Source: a virus
DNA: 64,000 nucleotides
Virus record (IMG/VR): IMGVR_UViG_3300027836_000009
Location: 1-64,000 of that record
Direction: 5' to 3' (one strand)
Made by a program: the position numbers and the translations under genes. Positions 25,155-32,382 of the stretch are shown here, piece by piece; the stretch's first letter is position 1, and each line of letters begins with the position of its first letter. Under the pieces are notes generated by a model. The model saw only the letters and a program-made list of their open reading frames with translations, was not told the origin of the DNA and made no database searches.

Positions 25155-25859
25155 ATGAAATACATTAATAATTTTTCGGGTTGGGTTAACGAAAGTGTAT
25201 CAAGCAATGAAGCTGATAAAATCGTTTATGGAAATCAGCCAAAAGATTTACAAAAGTTAGCAGACGATAAAAACGATCCTATAAAAAATTGGTTTATAGA
25301 AAAAGGATTCGTTGATACGATTGTAAAAGAAACACCACTTAATAGCGGATCTCAAACAAGAAAAGATCTTGATACTATAGTTGAGAAAATGTCAAAAGCT
25401 ACGCCTGAAGATTTAGCGTTTGCTCGTTACATAGATGATGAAGCAAATATATCAAAAACTTTTATTGATTTATTAGGTAAATACGGACATAAAGTTTTTG
25501 AAGAAGAACATTTGTTTGTTGAAACTCAATCCGACGCAATCTTATTTTATTTAAAAGACGTAATTAATAGACCAAGACCGTATCAACTTGCTTATTATTA
25601 TAAAATTGATTTATACCCACTTATCAGAACTAACGCAATGACAGCTTCTTATCCAAGTGGACATGCTTTAGCAGGTATTATGATGAGTGAACATTACGCA
25701 AAACTTTATCCTGATGCTTCAGTTGAATTAAAAGAATTAGGAAACAAAATTGCTAACAGTAGAGAACTAACAGGAATTCATTATTCTTCTGATACAGAAA
25801 TATCTCGTAAGATATCAAAAATCATTATTGATAATAACTTGCTACAAATAAAAAAATGA
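25155..25859 (+). CDS. Capsid-targeted PAP2-family phosphatase
   Basis: Leader MKYINNFSGWVNE ends in V-N-E. All three PAP2/acid phosphatase motifs are intact: K-x6-RP (Lys134, Arg141, Pro142), PSGH (167-170) and SR-x5-H-x3-D (Ser202, Arg203, His209, Asp213). Histidine-based phosphoester hydrolysis is therefore expected. There are no multiple membrane helices, so it resembles soluble class A acid phosphatases rather than integral lipid phosphatases. Possible targets are nucleotides, lipid-linked phosphates or phospholipids at the entry site. Being packaged is inferred from the leader and neighbours. Confidence 0.85.
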   Translation: MKYINNFSGWVNESVSSNEADKIVYGNQPKDLQKLADDKNDPIKNWFIEKGFVDTIVKETPLNSGSQTRKDLDTIVEKMSKATPEDLAFARYIDDEANISKTFIDLLGKYGHKVFEEEHLFVETQSDAILFYLKDVINRPRPYQLAYYYKIDLYPLIRTNAMTASYPSGHALAGIMMSEHYAKLYPDASVELKELGNKIANSRELTGIHYSSDTEISRKISKIIIDNNLLQIKK

Positions 25860-26059
25860 AATTCTTAAAGTTCTTTTTTATAACAGGAACACAAAGGTGG
25901 GGTTCATTTATGTGGCTAGGTACACATTATAGCATGACACAAACAGATTGGCATTGGGTTCTTGAAACCTCATTATGCATAGGATTAGATTTGTTGCTTG
26001 TAATAGGTGTATTTTTAGAATGGAAAGAAATTCATAAACATAAAGATTCCGAAAACTAA
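25856..26059 (+). CDS. Small membrane protein (67 aa)
   Basis: ATGA-coupled to the PAP2 gene. One clear membrane segment at about 37-54 (TSLCIGLDLLLVIGVFL) after an aromatic region; charged C-terminus. No family is recognised. Confidence 0.65.
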   Translation: MKFLKFFFITGTQRWGSFMWLGTHYSMTQTDWHWVLETSLCIGLDLLLVIGVFLEWKEIHKHKDSEN

Positions 26060-26079
26060 ATAGACAGTTGTGTATATAA
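26054..26079 (+). promoter_or_regulatory. Class I phage promoter motif (AACTA-N12-TGTATATAA)
   Basis: AACTA at 26054-26058 overlaps the end of the membrane protein gene; TGTATATAA is at 26071-26079, 31 nt before the DUF4494-like gene. Confidence 0.65.
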
Positions 26080-26110
26080 TTTAAAATATTATTAATCTAA
26101 ACAAATTATT

Positions 26111-26332
26111 ATGGCACACTGGACAGTAAGAGTTAAGACTACTGAGGAAACTGATGACGGAAAGCTAATTAGAAAAATTGAGCCTTTCTTAGTAAAAGCA
26201 GATACAATTGAAGAATCACAAGCAAGAATTCGCGAGTACTTTAAAGGTATGACACTTGATTATGAATTTCATAGTGTAAGTAAAAGCAACATCATCGGTT
26301 ACATTGACAGTGAAGGTAATGTTTCAGAATAA
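26111..26332 (+). CDS. DUF4494-like small protein (73 aa)
   Basis: The pattern WTVRVKTTEETDDGKLIRK followed by PFLVKADTIEESQARI resembles DUF4494, a small family found mainly in Bacteroidota and their phages. Function unknown. It has its own class I promoter and a terminator 19 nt downstream. Confidence 0.55.
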   Translation: MAHWTVRVKTTEETDDGKLIRKIEPFLVKADTIEESQARIREYFKGMTLDYEFHSVSKSNIIGYIDSEGNVSE

Positions 26333-26350
26333 GAAACAATAAACGACTTT

Positions 26351-26374
26351 AGAGGGACTTTGTCCCTCTTTTTT
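26351..26374 (+). terminator. Rho-independent terminator
   Basis: Eight-bp stem AGAGGGAC / GTCCCTCT with a TTT loop and T-rich tail; nearly the same stem as the terminator at 708. Confidence 0.92.
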
Positions 26375-26385
26375 AATTATCCCTT

Positions 26386-27360
26386 ATGAGTATAGAAAAA
26401 GTTTATATAGGTGATCTATATGTAGGAGATCTACATACTACAGATCCACAGTTTGAGCAAAAACTGAATAACATCAAAAATATAGTTGCTCAAGATTCTT
26501 TCTTAGAATTGTATCAAGCTATTGATGATGCACTCCCACAACAACTTGTAAAAGTTATTGGACCAAAACTTAAAAATCTAATCCAAACCTATTATTTAGG
26601 CGGTCCTGAAAATTTGCATATTCTTATAGAGCAAATTAAAAATCCAATCAACATAACACACGAATTAAGATCTTTTGTAGATCCTATTGAAATTTTAACC
26701 AATCATTATTCTTCTCTACCAAGAGAGTTCTTTGAAATTCTTTTTAAGGAACAGCCTGGTGATATGGGTCCTAGCGAATTACTTTTTACAATTTTTACAA
26801 GTCTTTCAAAAAGCGATAAAGGTGATTTATATGATTCTGAATATGATCGTAAGATTGAAGTAAAAGGCAGAAATGGTCGTTTGAGTGGAAAATGCAAAAT
26901 GCTAACTGGCTTATGTGCACTTGAAAAAATTAACAAGATTTTTGACTCAAACATTGAAAGCAGAGGAATAACAAAAGGTATTTTAGTTTTTGACATATAT
27001 AAGTTATTGAAACATAAGGACCTTTCTTTTGAAGAAGCTAAAGAATTCATTGACTCGCTTTCACAATTCCCAGAATCTTTTACATCAAGTAAACAACATC
27101 TTATTTTAAAAATATTGCATGGCCTATCCAAACCTGAAGATTTAGTTAACATTTTTATTGCTGTTCAAATTTTAAGTTACACAGATCATGGAGGTTTTAA
27201 TGATTTGTTAATCTTTAGTGATAAGAATCGTAAATGTCAGTTACTTAATGTAACCGATGCAACAATTGATGAAATTCTTGAGTATGGAAATCTTATAAGT
27301 TTCTCACCTTGGTATACAGGACATGAAACATCAATAGGTTTGATAAGAAAGACTCGATGA
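26386..27360 (+). CDS. Putative PD-(D/E)XK-type nuclease-like protein
   Basis: A 324-residue soluble protein. GPSELLFTIF (Glu131), GDLYD (Asp147) and KIEVKGRNGRLSG (Glu158, Lys160) form the E...D...ExK order of PD-(D/E)XK nucleases. The rest is helical. No targeting leader. Related phage proteins are uncharacterised; a role in DNA processing or terminase-like trimming is possible. The call rests only on this motif. Confidence 0.45.
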   Translation: MSIEKVYIGDLYVGDLHTTDPQFEQKLNNIKNIVAQDSFLELYQAIDDALPQQLVKVIGPKLKNLIQTYYLGGPENLHILIEQIKNPINITHELRSFVDPIEILTNHYSSLPREFFEILFKEQPGDMGPSELLFTIFTSLSKSDKGDLYDSEYDRKIEVKGRNGRLSGKCKMLTGLCALEKINKIFDSNIESRGITKGILVFDIYKLLKHKDLSFEEAKEFIDSLSQFPESFTSSKQHLILKILHGLSKPEDLVNIFIAVQILSYTDHGGFNDLLIFSDKNRKCQLLNVTDATIDEILEYGNLISFSPWYTGHETSIGLIRKTR

Positions 27361-27368
27361 ATATATAA
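27361..27368 (+). promoter_or_regulatory. Class II (late-type) promoter motif ATATATAA
   Basis: Occurs as GAATATATAA, 19 nt before the 596-residue targeted protein, directly after the previous stop. Confidence 0.5.
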
Positions 27369-27387
27369 AGAAAATAAAACACAAAAC

Positions 27388-29178
27388 ATGAGTCTTTTAA
27401 ACTACCAAAAATTTATATTAAATGAAGTTAGTATATTTAAAGATAAGTATAAAAAAGGAGGAGGTAAAAGTTTTACATTAAACACAACGTCTTCAAATTC
27501 AGACGCTGTAGAATTTGCGAATTTAATTATTGCTCAAGGAGCTGACGGAAATGGTGAATATCAAAGAGTTGATTATGATGAAAACGCGCCTACTATTAAT
27601 TGGAAAGGGGGAACAACGCATTCTATAACTATAGAAGATAAAAACGGTAAACGATTTAATCTATCATCTAATAGTAAAGATATATTGGGATATGTTTGTT
27701 TGGAATATAGCGAAAAATCTTTAGGCGGGAAACTTGATGCTGCAAAATATGAACAAGGAATTGTTTACTTTTATAATACTCAAGTTATGGGATTAGACGA
27801 AGATCAAGCTATTGCGCAAGGATCTCTTAATGATTCTGATACAGGATGGTTTACTAAACTTGAGAAAACATGTTTAGGCGTTGCTAAACAATTAGATTCT
27901 AATTTAGGACCTTTAATTTGGTCAGGAAGCGATTCTGTAAATACTAGTGCTGACTGGAAAAGCAGCGATAAAACGCCTAAGACTGACGTATATTCAGGAA
28001 AATCAAATAGCGGTAAGTTTTCTGTTAAAAAAACAGGTGGCTCACAATTAATGAGCGGGACTACTGAAGCAAAAGATGTGTTTAACGCTGCGCTTCAATA
28101 CTATAATCACTTTGAGAAAAAGAAATCTATCGTGTCTCCTGCTTTTATTGAAAATTTATCAAAAAAGGTTTCATATGTAGTTAAATCTGAAGAAGGCATT
28201 CAAAAACTTAAAGCAAATGCTCAAGAAGCATGGGTTTCTTTTAGATTAGGAACAGTATTAGATACAATACGCAAAAATAAACTTACATTGCCTATTGTTT
28301 TTCAAAAAGATCCAAATCGCCCAGCAACTGATAAAGCAATATCTGACGCAGCAGACGCTCACACAAAAGCTGAATTTGCATCAGCAGGAATTGGTGATAG
28401 ACGTGGAAATTGGGAAAGCAATTTAATTAAAGGCATTGATGACGGCCAGAAAATTTTTAATGGCTGGTGGGAAAAATCTTATTTGCCTACATTAGCATCT
28501 GTGCAGAAAGATGTATTATTAACAACCGTTTTAGAAGCTACTCAAGATCATCGTGAAGTACAAGAATCTTTAAGGGATGTTTTTCAAAATGATCCTGATT
28601 TTTTAAAGTGGCTTATTTATGAAGCCGCAACAGGGCAAGTAAAATTTAGCGGAAATGTCAATATTGATTCATCCACTGGTGTTACAGCAATTGCTGATAA
28701 GTTTTTGATATTTAATGATACTGGACTTGCTGAGCCTATTGCACCAATTACTATTGGATGGGCTAAGGATCATATTAAAGAAGTTAAAACAACGGTAGGG
28801 TTTAAGTCATCAGGAAGTAGGTCAGCTTCATCTATAAGATTAGCGATAGGTGGTAAATTAGACGAAAGTGAATCTCTTCAATTATCAGGCATGGAAAGAA
28901 TAATTTTTGAAGAATTTAATAAACTAAATAATGATTTATTAGCATTAAATGAATCCTTTATTGATTCTTTTAAGAAAACACTTAATAACGTAAAAACTTT
29001 TGCGGCTCAAACTTGGACTGCTGTGACAAACGCAATTTCTTATTTTTATCAAAATATAATAGTAAGAATTTCTAAAGCATTTACAGATGTATTCAGTCAA
29101 GGAATTGATGCTATATGTAGTTTTTTTGGTTTTACAATAGACGGAGCAGTTGACGGAGAAATTAACATAAGTTTTTAA
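27388..29178 (+). CDS. Large capsid-targeted protein with nuclease-like motif (596 aa)
   Basis: Leader MSLLNYQKFILNE (L-N-E at 11-13) is close to that of the 20082 gene. The segment TPKTDVYSGKSNSGKFSVKKTGGSQLMSG (Asp200, Lys214) resembles the TPKTD...SLKK...QLMSG core of PD-(D/E)XK-like phage nucleases, with Ser in place of the second acidic residue. The C-terminal 100 residues hold hydrophobic helices (FAAQTWTAVTNAISYFY), perhaps a membrane-active part. It may be a nuclease delivered with the genome; catalytic competence is uncertain. Confidence 0.6.
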   Translation: MSLLNYQKFILNEVSIFKDKYKKGGGKSFTLNTTSSNSDAVEFANLIIAQGADGNGEYQRVDYDENAPTINWKGGTTHSITIEDKNGKRFNLSSNSKDILGYVCLEYSEKSLGGKLDAAKYEQGIVYFYNTQVMGLDEDQAIAQGSLNDSDTGWFTKLEKTCLGVAKQLDSNLGPLIWSGSDSVNTSADWKSSDKTPKTDVYSGKSNSGKFSVKKTGGSQLMSGTTEAKDVFNAALQYYNHFEKKKSIVSPAFIENLSKKVSYVVKSEEGIQKLKANAQEAWVSFRLGTVLDTIRKNKLTLPIVFQKDPNRPATDKAISDAADAHTKAEFASAGIGDRRGNWESNLIKGIDDGQKIFNGWWEKSYLPTLASVQKDVLLTTVLEATQDHREVQESLRDVFQNDPDFLKWLIYEAATGQVKFSGNVNIDSSTGVTAIADKFLIFNDTGLAEPIAPITIGWAKDHIKEVKTTVGFKSSGSRSASSIRLAIGGKLDESESLQLSGMERIIFEEFNKLNNDLLALNESFIDSFKKTLNNVKTFAAQTWTAVTNAISYFYQNIIVRISKAFTDVFSQGIDAICSFFGFTIDGAVDGEINISF

Positions 29179-29231
29179 CAAAAGAAATTAAAGATAAACG
29201 ATTAGGACCGTTTGCTTGTTACGACAAGTTT

Positions 29232-29272
29232 AGACTGCAGAGATTCGCTATCATCTGCAGTCTTCCTTTTTT
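29232..29272 (+). terminator. Rho-independent terminator
   Basis: Ten-bp perfect stem AGACTGCAGA / TCTGCAGTCT around a 12-nt loop, then TCC and T6. A smaller hairpin (CTTGT-TACG-ACAAG) lies just upstream at about 29215-29228, so the 3' UTR of the targeted-protein gene has two stacked hairpins. Confidence 0.85.
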
Positions 29273-29274
29273 AG

Positions 29275-29299
29275 AACTATTTCAAATTGATGAATATAA
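29275..29299 (+). promoter_or_regulatory. Class I phage promoter motif (AACTA-N11-TGAATATAA)
   Basis: AACTA at 29275-29279 and TGAATATAA at 29291-29299, immediately behind the terminator and 16 nt before the next ATG. Confidence 0.65.
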
Positions 29300-29315
29300 T
29301 ATAAAAATCATAATT

Positions 29316-29555
29316 ATGTCAAACGAAAATTTAGAAAAATTAGAAAAATTAGAAAACATAACATATCCTGATTGGGATAACGTTATCGTACAATTGTGCC
29401 AAGGTGAAAAAGGAATTGCTAACATCAAAATGCAACGTCAAGATATGGAAGCAATTCAAGCATTACATGGAAGTGAAAGAACTGAAGTTATTGAAATGAT
29501 GCTTCAAGCACTTGAAGAACAAGTTAAACAATCTGAACCAACACAAGAAGATTAA
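29316..29555 (+). CDS. Small acidic hypothetical protein (79 aa)
   Basis: Starts behind terminator and class I promoter. N-terminal leucine/lysine heptad-like run (NLEKLEKLENI) and a Gln/Glu-rich end; probably helical. Its stop overlaps the next ATG (TAATG). Confidence 0.7.
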   Translation: MSNENLEKLEKLENITYPDWDNVIVQLCQGEKGIANIKMQRQDMEAIQALHGSERTEVIEMMLQALEEQVKQSEPTQED

Positions 29556-29881
29556 TGCCTTACGTAAAAGATTTTACGGAACTTACAGGTAAAGGATCTT
29601 TTAGTATGGAAGTTCCTAATTGGGTGCCTTTAACGATTGAATATGGATATGATCGTATAAGTTTAGCAACATATTTTTTCTGGCGCATATCAGGAACACA
29701 ACACACCTTTCGTATTAATTATAACGATTTAATGACAGAAACAAATGGGAATTTGGAAGAACATATTTCAACGTTTCTCAAAGGATTCAGAAACGACTAT
29801 CTTACCTGGGCCCGAGACGGTTTCTCCGTTGACTGGATGCGAGAATACCACAGAGAATACAGAAATTTTATTGAACTTTAA
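29555..29881 (+). CDS. Hypothetical protein (108 aa)
   Basis: Translationally coupled to the preceding gene. Aromatic-rich, soluble, no recognised domain (VPLTIEYGYDRISLATYFFWR). Other frames over this stretch are shadows. Confidence 0.65.
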   Translation: MPYVKDFTELTGKGSFSMEVPNWVPLTIEYGYDRISLATYFFWRISGTQHTFRINYNDLMTETNGNLEEHISTFLKGFRNDYLTWARDGFSVDWMREYHREYRNFIEL

Positions 29882-29888
29882 AGAGGGA

Positions 29889-29896
29889 ATATATAC
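29889..29896 (+). promoter_or_regulatory. Possible class II promoter motif ATATATAC
   Basis: Lies 13 nt upstream of ATG 29910 and 8 nt after the previous stop. Only the core is present. Confidence 0.3.
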
Positions 29897-29909
29897 TAAA
29901 ACAAAAACA

Positions 29910-30488
29910 ATGAGTGATATTAAAACTTTCCAATGGCTTAAAGGCGAAAGATCAGGGGAATTCGTAAAATGGGATGGTACAATAGTTCAAGACGGGGATC
30001 TTAACTTTTTACAATTTGAAGACGGATCACGAGGTAACGAAAATTTATTAAACGATTTTTTCATTGAGGTACCTAGTGAACACGAGCCTTTTTACATTAC
30101 GGAAAAAATGGAAAATAAGTATGCACAGGATGTTCAAACAATGAATGACCATTTGCATAATTCACATGAATTAAAACAACAAGATTCGTTTCCAGCACCC
30201 GGCATTTTTCAAACTAACACACAGCCAGATAACCCAATTGCTAAATTGTTAAAAGATAGTAAGAAAATAAAATCATCTATAGAAATTTCGATTGTAGTTG
30301 ACATACCACCGATTGAACTTATGAAGGTTTTGTCTGATTCTTATGACGATGGTGAAAAACGAGTTCTTGATTATTTGTCAAGCAGTTTAAGTTCAGAAGA
30401 TATTAAGAAACAAATAGCCCATCAGATTTGGGTAAATTCATTCGCAAAAAAGAAAACGAAAAGCACAAGAATAAATGAAGCAATATAA
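29910..30488 (+). CDS. Hypothetical protein (192 aa)
   Basis: ATG 29910 is favoured: it follows an A-rich leader, whereas upstream in-frame starts overlap the previous gene widely. Begins SDIKTFQWLKGE, faintly like the targeting leader but lacking the E-F-L-N-E end. The C-terminal part (PIAKLLKDSKKIKSSIEISIVVDIP ... helical end) looks like a compact phage domain of unknown function. Overlaps the Nudix gene by 14 nt. Confidence 0.65.
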   Translation: MSDIKTFQWLKGERSGEFVKWDGTIVQDGDLNFLQFEDGSRGNENLLNDFFIEVPSEHEPFYITEKMENKYAQDVQTMNDHLHNSHELKQQDSFPAPGIFQTNTQPDNPIAKLLKDSKKIKSSIEISIVVDIPPIELMKVLSDSYDDGEKRVLDYLSSSLSSEDIKKQIAHQIWVNSFAKKKTKSTRINEAI

Positions 30489-31017
30489 CGTATTATTTGA
30501 AGATAAGTGGTTTCAAGTTGTTGACATAGAAGGCCAGATAGGTTTAAAGAACAAAGAAATGTCAGTTGCTATTATGCCATATCGTGTAAACGAATTAGGA
30601 GTAATAACTGAAATAGGATTACTTAAAGAACTAAATTATTTTAGAGAAGGAAACTATGCACAAACACTTATCACAGGAACAATTGAAAAAGAAGACGATT
30701 CCCTTTTGTTAGCGGCAAAAAGAGAACTTCTTGAAGAAGGTGGATTTGAACTTACTGAAGATGATAACGAAAGATGGTTATTCTTAGGGCCTGTTTATTT
30801 ATATAAGACTAGTGACCAAATGATCCCCGTATTTGCTGTTGACGTAACTGGAGTTGAACAAAGAAAAGCAGACGGAGACGGATCGGTTAAAGAAGAAAAG
30901 TCTGAATTAGAAATGGTTGAAATAGGAAACGGAATTTCATCGTCTGAAGCATTAGTATTATCATCCTTCTTAAAACTATTTAATTATATGTACGCTAAAA
31001 CTTTAAATTATGTATAA
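30475..31017 (+). CDS. Nudix hydrolase
   Basis: The Nudix box spans about 68-91: GTIEKEDDSLLLAAKRELLEEGGF, in pieces G68, REL (83-85) and EEGG (87-90); the early Glu is replaced by Asp at the expected spacing. A 180-residue size matches ADP-sugar/ADP-ribose-type Nudix enzymes, which hydrolyse nucleoside diphosphates linked to another moiety. In phage infection it could remove NDP-sugars, dinucleotides or oxidised nucleotides. Substrate cannot be read. Confidence 0.85.
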   Translation: MKQYNVLFEDKWFQVVDIEGQIGLKNKEMSVAIMPYRVNELGVITEIGLLKELNYFREGNYAQTLITGTIEKEDDSLLLAAKRELLEEGGFELTEDDNERWLFLGPVYLYKTSDQMIPVFAVDVTGVEQRKADGDGSVKEEKSELEMVEIGNGISSSEALVLSSFLKLFNYMYAKTLNYV

Positions 31018-31363
31018 CAGAAAAGAAAGAAGAAATCTTGAAAAACGCATAGGTCTTTTTAAAGAAGTTAAAGATATGCCAGCTGATAAAAAAGCTGAGT
31101 TTTCAAGAAGAAAGCAAGAAGCAGGTCACCAAATTTATTTAAAGAATCTTGAAGATGTTACAAATAAATTAATGGAAGCTGAAGCAGAAAGATATTCACA
31201 ACAACTTGCAAAACTTGTAGAAAGTGGTATTGAACATTCTGACGCAGAAAAAATCCTGGAAAAAAACATCACAACTGAAGAAGCAAGAAAAGAAAAGTTA
31301 GCAGAACGTCGTGAAAGACAAGCCGCAGCTTACGCTGAAAAACTTGCAGCAACTAAAAAATAA
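31010..31363 (+). CDS. Charged helical hypothetical protein (117 aa)
   Basis: Overlaps the Nudix gene by 8 nt. Extremely rich in Lys, Glu, Arg and Ala, probably one long helix or coiled coil (LAERRERQAAAYAEKLAATKK). Might be a chaperone or scaffold-like protein; no family is recognised. Confidence 0.7.
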   Translation: MYNRKERRNLEKRIGLFKEVKDMPADKKAEFSRRKQEAGHQIYLKNLEDVTNKLMEAEAERYSQQLAKLVESGIEHSDAEKILEKNITTEEARKEKLAERRERQAAAYAEKLAATKK

Positions 31364-31367
31364 CATT

Positions 31368-31826
31368 GTGCAATTGAATCTTTACATCACATTCGACGAT
31401 AAGTCAAAAATCAAAAAGTGTTTCTTAAACCTACGTAAGTATCTTATTATAGAAATCTCGGAGGTAATTGAAAGCTTAGGCTTTGACCAAAATGATTTAG
31501 ACGACTGTAAGTCGTTTATTATAAATCAAGAAATCTTAAAATTGATTAAGGATGGTAGTAGCGGTAGGAAATTATTAGGAATCGTTTATAGCAATCCAAA
31601 TCTTAACGATGAAATTGCTAGAGGAATAATTCATTACGTTGAAGAAGTTAAAAATATTGAAAAAGCAATATTCTTAACTGACAAAGATGTACATGATGAA
31701 TTTATTGAACTATTTGAAGAAGCTATCTTTTACCCTACAATGAAAAAGGTTCATATTGTTGAATGCAAAGTTGTTCCTATTGTCTGGCTTGACCGACTGA
31801 ATGAATTAAACGAAGAATTTATATAA
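31368..31826 (+). CDS. Hypothetical protein (152 aa), GTG start likely
   Basis: No ATG is available near the 5' end; GTG 31368, 4 nt after the previous stop, is the best start (TTG 31374 next). Alpha/beta protein with VIESLGFDQNDLDDCKSFI and AIFLTDKDVHDEFIELFEEAIF; no known family. Ends before the bidirectional terminator. Confidence 0.65.
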   Translation: MQLNLYITFDDKSKIKKCFLNLRKYLIIEISEVIESLGFDQNDLDDCKSFIINQEILKLIKDGSSGRKLLGIVYSNPNLNDEIARGIIHYVEEVKNIEKAIFLTDKDVHDEFIELFEEAIFYPTMKKVHIVECKVVPIVWLDRLNELNEEFI

Positions 31827-31859
31827 AAAAACTGCAGGTTTAAACCTGCAGTTTTTTTT
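31825..31859. terminator. Bidirectional terminator between convergent genes
   Basis: A perfect 22-nt palindrome ACTGCAGGTTTAAACCTGCAGT (in two halves, centre at 31841/31842) is preceded by A6 and followed by T8, so it works on both strands. It separates the + run from the two minus-strand genes. Confidence 0.92.
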
Positions 31860-32052
31860 ATTCCTCATCATTATCTTTTGGCTTCTCAAGTTTTTCTTGA
31901 GTTTGCTGAATTGTTTTTAATAAGGTTTGCTTAGGACCCATATTTCTCATAGCCAATGGCTTATTAACTTTTGGCTTTGTTGTAAACGGCTTCTTTTCTT
32001 GTTGTTTACCCAATGACAAAAAGTCTCGAGTAAACTTGGCGTTTTGTTTCAT
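31858..32052 (-). CDS. Small basic Lys/Gln-rich hypothetical protein (64 aa)
   Basis: Second gene of a two-gene minus-strand operon, 2 nt after its partner; its 3' end reaches into the bidirectional terminator. Basic, Pro/Lys/Gln-rich and likely disordered, with acidic tail. No family is recognised. Confidence 0.65.
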   Translation of the reverse strand: MKQNAKFTRDFLSLGKQQEKKPFTTKPKVNKPLAMRNMGPKQTLLKTIQQTQEKLEKPKDNDEE

Positions 32053-32054
32053 AA

Positions 32055-32306
32055 TTAATTAGGTATAGCTGGTGACGATTTAGGTTTCTCACCAGTTTTT
32101 AAATATCCTTTAATTGCTTGCATATTATGATGCGCAATCGTAATCTTATCTTGAACCCAAGCTTCTAAATCAACATCATCATTAATCATACCAGCGATAT
32201 CTTGAGCATCTTTTGATATTTCTTCCAATTTTGGTTTATACATAAACCCTTCAGACTCTTCGTTCATATCTTGAACGTATTCATTATAGCTTTTAACTGT
32301 ACTCAT
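32055..32306 (-). CDS. Small acidic phage protein (83 aa), weak leader similarity
   Basis: Minus-strand gene starting at 32306. The beginning STVKSYNEYVQD is a weak relative of the targeting leader (K-S-Y-x-E-Y-V). The central part DIAGMINDDVDLEAWVQDKITIA resembles small conserved proteins of T4-like and marine myoviruses whose function is unknown. A class II motif on the minus strand lies 17 nt upstream. Confidence 0.7.
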   Translation of the reverse strand: MSTVKSYNEYVQDMNEESEGFMYKPKLEEISKDAQDIAGMINDDVDLEAWVQDKITIAHHNMQAIKGYLKTGEKPKSSPAIPN

Positions 32307-32323
32307 TTTCGTTATACTTTATT

Positions 32324-32331
32324 TTATATAT
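32324..32331 (-). promoter_or_regulatory. Class II (late-type) promoter motif, minus strand
   Basis: Read on the minus strand the sequence is ATATATAA within AAATATATAAAATAAAG, 17 nt before the start of the 83-residue gene. It forms a divergent pair with the + strand motif at 32355. Confidence 0.5.
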
Positions 32332-32354
32332 TTATGTGTCATTTACATAAAGTA

Positions 32355-32362
32355 ATATATAG
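32355..32362 (+). promoter_or_regulatory. Class II (late-type) promoter motif ATATATAG
   Basis: Twenty nt upstream of the 764-residue virion gene, opening the tail/baseplate operon. Confidence 0.5.
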
Positions 32363-32382
32363 AAAAAATAGCAAGTATAATA

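Noticed and set aside
26706-27152. Minus-strand open frame of 148 codons
   Set aside because: Entirely antisense to the nuclease-like gene, Ser/Leu/Phe-rich shadow composition and no promoter.
29910-29945. SDIKTFQWLKGE as a thirteenth targeting leader
   Set aside because: Shares I-K-T-F but lacks the hydrophobic-x-E end at residues 11-13 and the neighbours at this place are not head-cargo genes.
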